Shown here: one piece after another, positions 32,947 to 40,433 of the stretch | How positions within the stretch are numbered: the stretch's first letter is position 1 | How the letters are laid out: each line of letters opens with the position of its first letter | Source of the DNA: Treponema sp. | GTDB taxonomy: Bacteria > Spirochaetota > Spirochaetia > Treponematales > Treponemataceae | Length of the DNA stretch: 64,000 bases | Reading direction: 5' to 3' | Assembly (NCBI GenBank): GCA_017551545.1 | Contig: JAFZLJ010000134.1 | Location: forward strand, 1-64,000 | The notes under the pieces: generated by a model | The model's database searches: none | What the model saw: the letters and a program-made list of their open reading frames with translations, nothing else | What the model was told of the DNA's origin: nothing | Position numbers and translations under genes: made by a program

Positions 32947-35906
32947 TTTGCCCTCCCTGCAATTGTATAATTGTAACGGCAGATTGATTTATAATTACAG
33001 CCGCCGCAATCTTCAAAAACATCAACCTGAGTCAATGGATATTCAGAGTTTTCTACGCACTGAGCAAAGGTTTCGGCATATTCTTCAAACGCTTGGATTG
33101 TTTTTTCATATTCTTCCATTGTTTGTGCTGTACGACCTTTGCCTACAATTACTCTGTGATTACTTTTTTCCGGTGCATTGATTGCATAAAAAGCAGCCTG
33201 AGTTATATCTTTGATTTTTTCATTTTCGCGGATAAGTGTGATGTACATCGGCATCTGAAAATCACCCAGGACTCCGTCATCAGAAATTACTGCATCTTTT
33301 GCGGCAGGCATTGCTGTTGCACTGTTTTTATAGTCTATGATAGTCCAGCCTATGTCTTCGGGGTGATTGCTTCCTGCGGTAAGAATGCAGTCAATCTTTC
33401 CATTGTAATTCCATCTGCGGTCGGTGCTGTTACTGTTATACCATTTTTCTACGCCACGAACGTTGTAGCCTTCAAAGGTTTTGCAGAAGTTTCGTAAAAA
33501 GTTCAGGATATTATCTGTGATTGCGGGAATCTGTGCCTCGAGCATTTTTAGAGTGAGCGGGCTTTTGCTGTATTCCTGTTCCGGATCATGAATTGCTTCG
33601 TAGGCAAAACCGTTTATAATTCCAATAAGCTCCTGTTCGTTTTCGATTATGTCATCAACAACTTTTGGCAGCGGCTGATTTTTATTTATCAGTGATTTTC
33701 CATACAGCTCCATAATTTTGTGATGAATATTTCCCATGTCGTATCGGCCGATGAGTGAAGTTGAAAGACTGTCTGGTTCAAGCTTAAGTACTTTGTCAAA
33801 AATCCATCTGCGCGGGCACGGAAAAAAAGATTTCATGTCAGACTGCGAAATGGTGATTGTATCTTTATCTGAAAGCGGATTATGAATGCTTCTGTTTTCG
33901 CCAAGGTACCAGTCAATTTTCTTTTTGAGAGCCTGCGGAACCTGATAAGGTACCGGAGTAGAGTAGCGTGAACTGTTGAAGGAGTGCCAGCGAAGGAATT
34001 GGTCTTGTTGGCCCTTCGACAAGCTCAGGGACCCCGAGACCTGTGTGGTTCCTGAGCCGACTGTGGTCCCTGAGCCGACTGTGGTCCCTGAGCCGACTGT
34101 GGTCCCTGAGCCGACTGTGGTCCCTGAGCCTGTCGAAGGGCCTTTCAAAAACCACAGTTTTTCACTCATAATAAAATCACTCTTCTCCAAATCCTCTTCA
34201 ACGGGATTTTTATTGATTGGTCTTAAATAAGTATGCGCAATTGCAAATCCCGCAAAGGTGTCTTCAGCGCAGGAGAACATAGGCATTGTGTCGTCGCCAG
34301 ATTTTGCGTAAAGGCGGATAAATGCTTTTGATGCGTTGAACCTTTTGTCCTCATCGGTTAGCTTAAGCAAACTGCGCTTGCCTGCATTAAGGAACGAAAG
34401 TCTTTTAAATGGCAGCTCAAGATTATTCTGGCTCGAATCAATTACAAACTGATATTTAAAAGCAGCCGCTGCCGAAAGCTTATATGGGAAAACAGAAATT
34501 CCAACAGCACTGTTCTGTGGAGTGTAAGTTTTTTTGCTAAGTTCGTTTATGAAAAATTCGTAAGGTGAATCAACGGAAAGACCCATAGGTTTGCAGTAAT
34601 TTTTTTCGATAGAAATAAGAGTGTTCAGTTCTGTTATACAACGGCTTATGATTTTATCTGCAGTTTCAGAAAATTCTGAAGACTCAAGGTAACGTGTTTT
34701 GAAAGCCATCCATGCAACATGAATTGCGGCAAACGAATTACTCTGACAAATTGCAGTTATGTCTTTTTTGAGCTGGCTGTAGAAAGTGTATTCGCGCTCG
34801 TCGTGATTTATTTTAGAAAGTGCTTCTTTCCAGACATCAATTTTCTGACTGCCGTTTTCGTTATAACTGCAGATACATCGAAGCCTCTGACCTTCGCGGA
34901 TAAGATTTTCTTTTACTTCTTCAAATTCTTTTTTCCACGGAATGTAATTATCAAGCAAAAGGGCACGCACACTGTCGTAAGAAAAGTCAGAAGAATAGCA
35001 GTCTAAAATTTCATTAAAAATAATTCCTGCACAGTTTGAAGTAAGAGGAAAGCCCGCGCGGATTACAAATGGCACGCAGTATTTTGTAAGCTCGCGTTCA
35101 AGATAAGGGCGGTAGGTCTCCAGATCAGGCACATTCAAAGTGATGTCTGTCCAGTTTGCCTTTCCGTCTGCTACAAGCTTTCTGATTGCAAGAATTGTCA
35201 TGCGTAGCTCTTTGCGCGAGTCGCTGTATTTTATGCAGACAGGGTGCGGCGGCTCTTCTGAAGGCATTGTAATCAAAGTGATTGCCTTACACTCATTAAA
35301 AACTTCTATGTAGTCTGCAAAATCTTCAAGAGTTTCCGGGTAAATGATAAGCACCTTTTTTTGAGTTGCAGAAAAATCCGGCACAGACCACGCAGGTTCA
35401 AAAAAGTTGTTCTCCTGCAAAAAGGTGTTGTATTCGTTATACAAAATTTCAAAATCAGAATCTTCCTCATCGCCGGCGGCCCCAGTGTCTCCAGCCTTTT
35501 CCATCAAATCATGCCACAGCTTAAGCGAAGGAAGAATCTTTGCAATCCAGTCTGTGAATGACCCTGCAGTTTCTGCATATTCCGGATTTATGATTTTCTT
35601 AAAAAACTTTTCTGTTGCATTGCGGCGAATCAAATTGCTCACAAAAATCTTTCGAAGCAGGGAAGGAATAACATTCTTATCTGCCTGATTTACCGAAGCA
35701 TAAGCCCCCTTAAACTTATCCCACGAAACAAACCGCTCCAGCTCCACCGCCGAAACCCCGGACTCCTCCTCATGACAAACGCACCAGTCAATCCACGAGT
35801 TCATAACCACATCGGTCGAAAACACAAACAACACGTTCGGGTCTGGGAGATATTCTTTGAACAGTGAAGAAAGCTTTTCCGGGCTAACAGAAAGGGTTTT
35901 ATTCAT
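32943..35906 (-). CDS. addB: AddB-like nuclease subunit with Fe-S site
   Basis: The 987-residue product has a degenerate helicase-like N-terminal two thirds with little sequence identity and a C-terminal PD-(D/E)xK nuclease: FFPCPRRWIFD (about residue 697), GNIHHKIMELYG, GKIDCILT, WTIIDYKNS (about 857) and CGGCNYKSICRYN (Cys967, 970, 976). The lone Cys near 697 plus C-x2-C-x5-C matches the [4Fe-4S] 'staple' of AddB. It pairs with addA through an ATGA overlap. TATAAT lies six bases before the ATG. A tandem array of GTTVGS repeats (about residues 590-630) ending in SGSLSLSKG is encoded by palindrome-linked 18-bp repeats and is absent from normal AddB. Confidence 0.85.
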   Translation of the reverse strand: MNKTLSVSPEKLSSLFKEYLPDPNVLFVFSTDVVMNSWIDWCVCHEEESGVSAVELERFVSWDKFKGAYASVNQADKNVIPSLLRKIFVSNLIRRNATEKFFKKIINPEYAETAGSFTDWIAKILPSLKLWHDLMEKAGDTGAAGDEEDSDFEILYNEYNTFLQENNFFEPAWSVPDFSATQKKVLIIYPETLEDFADYIEVFNECKAITLITMPSEEPPHPVCIKYSDSRKELRMTILAIRKLVADGKANWTDITLNVPDLETYRPYLERELTKYCVPFVIRAGFPLTSNCAGIIFNEILDCYSSDFSYDSVRALLLDNYIPWKKEFEEVKENLIREGQRLRCICSYNENGSQKIDVWKEALSKINHDEREYTFYSQLKKDITAICQSNSFAAIHVAWMAFKTRYLESSEFSETADKIISRCITELNTLISIEKNYCKPMGLSVDSPYEFFINELSKKTYTPQNSAVGISVFPYKLSAAAAFKYQFVIDSSQNNLELPFKRLSFLNAGKRSLLKLTDEDKRFNASKAFIRLYAKSGDDTMPMFSCAEDTFAGFAIAHTYLRPINKNPVEEDLEKSDFIMSEKLWFLKGPSTGSGTTVGSGTTVGSGTTVGSGTTVGSGTTQVSGSLSLSKGQQDQFLRWHSFNSSRYSTPVPYQVPQALKKKIDWYLGENRSIHNPLSDKDTITISQSDMKSFFPCPRRWIFDKVLKLEPDSLSTSLIGRYDMGNIHHKIMELYGKSLINKNQPLPKVVDDIIENEQELIGIINGFAYEAIHDPEQEYSKSPLTLKMLEAQIPAITDNILNFLRNFCKTFEGYNVRGVEKWYNSNSTDRRWNYNGKIDCILTAGSNHPEDIGWTIIDYKNSATAMPAAKDAVISDDGVLGDFQMPMYITLIRENEKIKDITQAAFYAINAPEKSNHRVIVGKGRTAQTMEEYEKTIQAFEEYAETFAQCVENSEYPLTQVDVFEDCGGCNYKSICRYNYTIAGRAK
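34011..34143. repeat. Four 18-bp tandem repeats flanked by family C palindrome halves, inside addB
   Basis: Copies of GTGGTCCCTGAGCCGACT start at 34045, 34063, 34081 and 34099; a fifth begins at 34117 and turns into CCTGAGCCTGTCGAAGG. The other side is bounded by CCCTTCGACAAGCTCAGGG at 34012-34030. The array length is a multiple of three, so the addB frame is kept. Confidence 0.92.
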
Positions 35907-35912
35907 GTTTTA

Positions 35913-35918
35913 ATTATA
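35913..35918 (-). promoter_or_regulatory. -10 box of the addBA operon, leaderless type
   Basis: Minus-strand TATAAT lies six bases before the addB ATG at 35906. No good -35 is seen 16-18 bases upstream, where a family A palindrome begins. Confidence 0.5.
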
Positions 35919-35941
35919 CCACGGAATTTTGGAATAAAATA

Positions 35942-35994
35942 GTGTCATTGTCGGTAGTAAAGAGTGTCATTGTCGGGCTTGACCCGACAATCTC
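35942..35994. repeat. Family A palindrome with a partial duplicate
   Basis: A truncated GTGTCATTGTCGG copy is followed by a complete one (GTCGGGCTTGACCCGAC core, 35964-35994). It lies between divergent addB and the GIY-YIG gene. Confidence 0.85.
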
Positions 35995-36046
35995 TTATTT
36001 GAAGAAACTTCTTGCCTTTTTAAACATGTATTATTACCTTCAATAT

Positions 36047-36334
36047 ATGCAAGAATACTATGTTTATATTCTTTCAAACATTACAAATTCTACTCTCTAT
36101 GTTGGTATGACGAATGATTTAAAGCGTCGACTTTATGAGCACAAGAATAAATTACTTCCAGGTTTTACTGAAAAATATAATGTAAACAAACTCGTTTATT
36201 ATGAAAAAACAACAGATGTAAAAGTTGCAATTCAGCGAGAAAAGAATATTAAAAAATGGAATAGAGAATGGAAGCTGGAATTAATAAAGAAAAATAATCC
36301 GCTATTTAAAGATTTAAGTTTAGATTGGGAGTAA
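36047..36334 (+). CDS. Small GIY-YIG domain protein
   Basis: The 95-residue product is a lone GIY-YIG nuclease domain: YYVYILSN, STLYVGMTNDLKRRLYEH, then KLVYYEKTTDVKVAIQREKNIKKWNREWKLELI, as in the UPF0213/YhbQ-like subfamily. The usual second Tyr motif reads YVGMT, and Arg in KRRLYEH is kept, so catalysis is possible. The biological substrate is unknown. An open frame extends upstream to 35942 through a family A palindrome (reading IVGLDPTI), but ATG 36047 gives the normal family start. The gene sits inside a repeat-rich stretch and may be recently moved. Confidence 0.82.
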   Translation: MQEYYVYILSNITNSTLYVGMTNDLKRRLYEHKNKLLPGFTEKYNVNKLVYYEKTTDVKVAIQREKNIKKWNREWKLELIKKNNPLFKDLSLDWE

Positions 36335-36360
36335 ATAATACCATCATAACCCAATAATAG

Positions 36361-36573
36361 TCTGTCATCGTCGATAATAAAGAATATCATTGTCGGATAA
36401 CAAAGAGTGTCATTGTCGGGCTTGACCCGACAATCTCAATAAAAAAATGACTTTTAATATGAGATTCCCGTGTCAAGCACGGGAATGACAATGTTGCTAT
36501 GGGAATGACAATGCTATCACAAGAATGACCAGGGGTGGGGCACAAAGATTCCCGTGTCAAGCACGGGAATGAC
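36361..36573. repeat. Cluster of family A and family D palindromes
   Basis: This gap of about 300 bases between the GIY-YIG and SulP genes holds no gene. It contains partial A copies (36361-36400), a full A copy (36407-36437), two D copies with core CCCGTGTCAAGCACGGG (36462-36491 and 36547-36572) and degenerate GGGAATGACAATG fragments between them. Confidence 0.9.
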
Positions 36574-36599
36574 AGGGGTGGGCTTTTGGAACCCCTTGA

Positions 36600-36628
36600 A
36601 TGACAAAGAATTTAAAACTCGCTATAAT
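36600..36628 (+). promoter_or_regulatory. Promoter of the SulP gene, leaderless type
   Basis: ATGACA (36600-36605), 17 bases, TATAAT (36623-36628), then nine bases to ATG 36638 without a Shine-Dalgarno. Confidence 0.6.
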
Positions 36629-36637
36629 CACTTCATT

Positions 36638-38338
36638 ATGTTTAAACCAGAGCTCTTAAATTCATTAAAATCTTACAATACTAAAACCTTCGTGAGCGAT
36701 CTTATTGCCGGCGTGATTGTCGGAATCGTCGCTCTTCCACTTGCCATTGCCTTTGCCATTGCTTCGGGCGTGAACCCTGCGGCAGGCCTTTTTACAGCAA
36801 TAATTGCCGGCTTTTGTATTTCGGCACTTGGTGGCAGCCGTGTTCAGATTGGCGGTCCAACCGGTGCTTTTGCAGTCATCGTTTATGGCGTAGTTGCCCA
36901 GTACGGACTTGGAGGCCTTGCCACAGCAACAATGATGGCAGGAATCATCCTTATTCTTCTTGGCGCTTTTAAAATGGGTGGTCTTGTAAAGTTTATCCCA
37001 TATACAATCGTAACAGGTTTTACCGCAGGTATTGCAGTAACTATTGCAGCAGGTCAGCTCGGTGACTTTTTTGGTCTGCGCCCTGACTTTACCACACCAA
37101 TGACTATCCTTGGCGAAGAATATTCAAAAATGCCGGGCGATTTCCTCCCAAAAATCATTGTTTATATAAAATCAGCCGCAACAGTAAACTGGTATTCAAC
37201 AATTATGGCTGCAGTTTGCCTTGCTTTTATCTTTATCTGGTCAAAATTCATTAAAAAAATCCCCGGAAGCTTTGTAGTTATCATTGCCGCAACAGTTGTA
37301 AGCATCATTCTGGAAAAAACTACAGGCCTCCGCACAGATACAATCGGAACTTTTGCCAACGGAAGTCCTCATTTTGTTATTCCAAACACACTTCCAAAGC
37401 CTCAGCTCCCGTCACTCAGCATAAAAACAATCACAACTCTGTTCCCGACATCAATTTCCATCGCAGTTCTGGCCGCTATTGAGTCACTTTTAAGTGCAGT
37501 AGTTGCCGACGGTATGATTGGTACAAAGCATGATTCAAACACAGAACTCATTGCTCAGGGTGTTGCTAACATTGCAAGCCCTCTTTTTGGTGGTATTCCT
37601 GCTACAGGAGCCATTGCCCGAACAGCTACAAACATCAAAAACGGCGGTAAAACCCCAATTGCAGGCATAATTCACGCAATTACACTGCTTCTTATCCTGC
37701 TTTTTGCCGGAAAATACGCCGCTTATATCCCGATGGCCGCTCTTTCAGCAGTTTTGATTAACGTTGCATGGAATATGGCAGGCTTCCCGGCTATCCGTTC
37801 GCTTGTAAAAGGTCAGAAATCAGACATTACAGTATTTTTAGTGACTTTCCTTATCACAGTTTTCGTAGATCTTACTGTTGCAATCGAAGTTGGCCTTGGT
37901 TTTGCAGCCTTCTTCTTCATTAAGAAGATGATTGATCTTTCTGAAGTTCAGAATGAACGCGAAATCCTTACCGGTGGTATTAAAAAGGACCAGCCGGCCG
38001 AAAATCTTGATATTCCGCCGCAGACATTTGTTTACGAAATTGAAGGTCCGCTCTTCTTTGGTACTGTGCGCAAGTTTGAATTAGCCACAGAACGTGCCCG
38101 AACAGACTGTAAATACCTTGTTCTGCGCATGAGAAACACAATTTACCTTGATGCAGGTGGAATCCGTGCTCTTGAACAATGTAAGGCAGCGTGTGACCGC
38201 AAGGGAATTACTATTGTAATCAGCGGAATCCACACTCAGCCGTATCTTTTGCTCGAAAAAACAGGCATGGCAGACAAGCTTGGCCGCGAGAATATATTTG
38301 AAAATATAACTCAGGCTCTGGAAAGATGCCGGACATAA
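36638..38338 (+). CDS. SulP-family anion transporter with STAS domain
   Basis: The 566-residue product has the SLC26/SulP core of about fourteen spans with DLIAGVIVGIVALPLAIAFA, GGSRVQIGGPTGAFAVIV, LAAIESLLSAVVADGM, ELIAQGVANIASPLFGGIPATGAIARTATNI, then a C-terminal cytoplasmic STAS domain (about residues 440-560) with YLDAGGIRALEQ. Substrate could be sulfate, bicarbonate or another anion. An open frame reaches back to 36554 but passes through a family D palindrome and over the promoter, so ATG 36638 is preferred. A family C palindrome follows the stop. Confidence 0.92.
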   Translation: MFKPELLNSLKSYNTKTFVSDLIAGVIVGIVALPLAIAFAIASGVNPAAGLFTAIIAGFCISALGGSRVQIGGPTGAFAVIVYGVVAQYGLGGLATATMMAGIILILLGAFKMGGLVKFIPYTIVTGFTAGIAVTIAAGQLGDFFGLRPDFTTPMTILGEEYSKMPGDFLPKIIVYIKSAATVNWYSTIMAAVCLAFIFIWSKFIKKIPGSFVVIIAATVVSIILEKTTGLRTDTIGTFANGSPHFVIPNTLPKPQLPSLSIKTITTLFPTSISIAVLAAIESLLSAVVADGMIGTKHDSNTELIAQGVANIASPLFGGIPATGAIARTATNIKNGGKTPIAGIIHAITLLLILLFAGKYAAYIPMAALSAVLINVAWNMAGFPAIRSLVKGQKSDITVFLVTFLITVFVDLTVAIEVGLGFAAFFFIKKMIDLSEVQNEREILTGGIKKDQPAENLDIPPQTFVYEIEGPLFFGTVRKFELATERARTDCKYLVLRMRNTIYLDAGGIRALEQCKAACDRKGITIVISGIHTQPYLLLEKTGMADKLGRENIFENITQALERCRT

Positions 38339-38340
38339 AA

Positions 38341-38366
38341 ACCCTTCGACAGGCTCAGGGACCCCT
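38341..38366. repeat. Dispersed palindrome, family C
   Basis: ACCCTTCGACAGGCTCAGGG lies directly after the SulP stop and may serve as a weak terminator. Confidence 0.85.
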
Positions 38367-38382
38367 GCCACTCGCAAATCCA

Positions 38383-38411
38383 TTGCAATAATCTCAAAAA
38401 TTCGCTATAAT
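38383..38411 (+). promoter_or_regulatory. Promoter of the barrel/transglutaminase/giant lipoprotein operon
   Basis: TTGCAA (38383-38388), 17 bases, TATAAT (38406-38411). The predicted leader is about 70 bases and contains GAGAGAGATAAG before ATG 38491. No other promoter of similar quality is seen before the next two genes, which are spaced by 17 and 13 bases. Confidence 0.75.
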
Positions 38412-38490
38412 AGAATAAAGTTGTTGTTTTTGTGCGCGGATAGGGGAATTCTGCCGAAAATAACAATAAGAGAGAGATAAGAAAAAAAGT

Positions 38491-40416
38491 ATGAAAAAAA
38501 AATATGCAGTTATTGTCGCACTCTTTTTGTGTGCGTCTTCTTTCGCTACGGAAATCACATTAAAGGTAACTCCAACCGCCATGTTCCCGTTTCTTTCAGG
38601 TAAAGAACAAAAGTACGATCCTGTTGGTGGTGGTGCGTTCATAGATGTAGGAGTTAATCTTAAGGGCTTTCTTAATGTAGGTCCGGAATTCGGATTCATT
38701 GTTTTGCCAAAAAACAATTCAAAAAATCTTGAAGCTGGAGTTGATCCTAATCTTCTCATAGTTCCATTTGGTGCACAGGTAAGTGGATTCTTTTCGCCAC
38801 TTGCACGTCTTGAAGTTGATGGTGGTCTTGCTCTTGGTGCTTATGGTGCCTTTACAAATGAAAGAGCTCACTACGCTCCGTGGTATCGTGTCTTTGCAGA
38901 CGCAAGTTATAAAATTAATACAAAGGTTACTGTAGGTTTGAATCTTTCATGGTTCAACTGCCAGTACAATACATATTTTGGAAATCCTGGAGCAGCAGGT
39001 CTTACAGCAGGTGTTTCTGTAAGCTTTAAGTTTGATACTCAGAAAACTTCGGGTAACGTAGATGTAACAGCAGAATATGATGACAGCGTATTCCCTGTTC
39101 TTTTCTCAATTTATAAAAATGAATCAATCGGAACAATCACAGTTTTGAATAATGAAGCTGCAGAAATCCGTAATGTTAAGGTTCGCTTCCGTGCAGAAGG
39201 TTATACTGCTTCTGAACAGGAATGTGGTCAGGTTAAGGTAATCTACAAGCATTCGTCAGAAGAGATTCCTCTTTACGCAGACTTTACAGATAAGGTAATG
39301 CGATTCTCTGAAGCTGGAAAAATTTCTGGTGAAGTTGTTGTTGAATATGACCTTCTTGGTGATACTCGTGTTGCAGTAATTCCTGTAACAATTCCGGTTC
39401 ACAACAGAAATACAATGCGCTGGGTTGACCCTGCAGTTATTGCCAGCTTTGTTTCTTCAAAAGCTCAGGAAGTATTTGAAACTTCAAAATTCCTTGTTGG
39501 TGTTGCCAATTCACATACTCATTCCGGCTTGAATAAGAATATGCAGTATTCAATGTATATTCTTGAAGGTATCCGCAGCATTGGTGTTATCTGCGAAGAA
39601 ACTTCAGACACACCTTATAACACAGCTCACCTTGATCTTTCATCTCTTGATTATATTCAGTATCCATACCAGACACTTTCTTATCGTTCGGGTGATAAGG
39701 ATGATGTTGCAATTCTGTTTATGTCAATGCTCGAATCTGTTGGTATTAGTTCAGCCTTTATTCCGCTCGAGGATGATTTTATTGTTGCCATAAATCTTGG
39801 CGAAGCTAATTCAAACCTTTTAGGTATGTTCAACGGAACAAAAAGAATCCTGATTGTTGATGACGAAGTATGGCTTCCAATTTCAATGAAATCAATCAGC
39901 GAAGGCTATATGAACAGCTGGCTCAAGGGTGCAGAAAAAGTTAATAAAGCTATAGATGCCGAAGAAGATTTAAGCTTTGTTGTCCTTGCCGATGCCTGGA
40001 AAACTTATCCTCCTTCTGGCTTTAGTTCAGATGAAGTTTCTACAAAAATGCCGCTTGAATCAACTCTTATTTCGACTGTAGAAAAAGTTCTTACACAATA
40101 TATTAATCAGGAATTTGGACCACAGATTGCTGATGTTCAGGAACGAATTAAAAAGCAGGGAGCTTCGGCTTCATTATATAATCAGCTTGGTCTTCTTTAT
40201 GTAAGATCTGGCCAGTATTCAAAGGCAATTTCTGTTTATGAAGTTTCTGCAAAGATGGGTAATGTTGCAGCCATGAACAACCTTGGAAACATCTATTCAC
40301 TTCAGAAGCAGTATCTTGCAGCAAAGAAGTGGTATGAAAATGCTCTTGTAGTTGATCCTAATAATGAAACTGCAAAGAAGAATCTGGAGAAGATTGCAAC
40401 AGAGCTTGAAAATTAA
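38491..40416 (+). CDS. Envelope protein: barrel-like N-terminus, degenerate transglutaminase domain, C-terminal TPRs
   Basis: The 641-residue product has a signal peptide (CASSFA), an N-terminal ~180-residue beta-rich domain resembling a small outer-membrane barrel, an Ig-like domain (VFPVLFSIYKNESIGTITVLNN), a transglutaminase-like fold and two or three TPRs at the C-terminus. It is a paralogue of the next gene. The catalytic Cys position reads SGDKDD (Lys403) and the His position reads LEDDFIVAI (Asp429), so the Cys-His pair is lost, while the VDDEVW strand remains. A protein-binding role is likely. It is the first gene of a three-gene operon from the 38383 promoter. Confidence 0.7.
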   Translation: MKKKYAVIVALFLCASSFATEITLKVTPTAMFPFLSGKEQKYDPVGGGAFIDVGVNLKGFLNVGPEFGFIVLPKNNSKNLEAGVDPNLLIVPFGAQVSGFFSPLARLEVDGGLALGAYGAFTNERAHYAPWYRVFADASYKINTKVTVGLNLSWFNCQYNTYFGNPGAAGLTAGVSVSFKFDTQKTSGNVDVTAEYDDSVFPVLFSIYKNESIGTITVLNNEAAEIRNVKVRFRAEGYTASEQECGQVKVIYKHSSEEIPLYADFTDKVMRFSEAGKISGEVVVEYDLLGDTRVAVIPVTIPVHNRNTMRWVDPAVIASFVSSKAQEVFETSKFLVGVANSHTHSGLNKNMQYSMYILEGIRSIGVICEETSDTPYNTAHLDLSSLDYIQYPYQTLSYRSGDKDDVAILFMSMLESVGISSAFIPLEDDFIVAINLGEANSNLLGMFNGTKRILIVDDEVWLPISMKSISEGYMNSWLKGAEKVNKAIDAEEDLSFVVLADAWKTYPPSGFSSDEVSTKMPLESTLISTVEKVLTQYINQEFGPQIADVQERIKKQGASASLYNQLGLLYVRSGQYSKAISVYEVSAKMGNVAAMNNLGNIYSLQKQYLAAKKWYENALVVDPNNETAKKNLEKIATELEN

Positions 40417-40433
40417 AGGGTTAGAGAAGTTAT

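Noticed and set aside
34045-34134. Tandem array as a possible CRISPR
   Set aside because: The 18-bp units are directly adjacent with no spacers and are in frame in addB.
33976-34230. Plus-strand open frame encoding VVPEPT repeats inside addB
   Set aside because: It lies on the opposite strand of an intact addB frame and reflects only the 18-bp tandem array. It has no promoter or ribosome-binding site.
36554-36637. N-terminal extension of the SulP protein
   Set aside because: It would translate a family D palindrome and the promoter; the family start fits ATG 36638.
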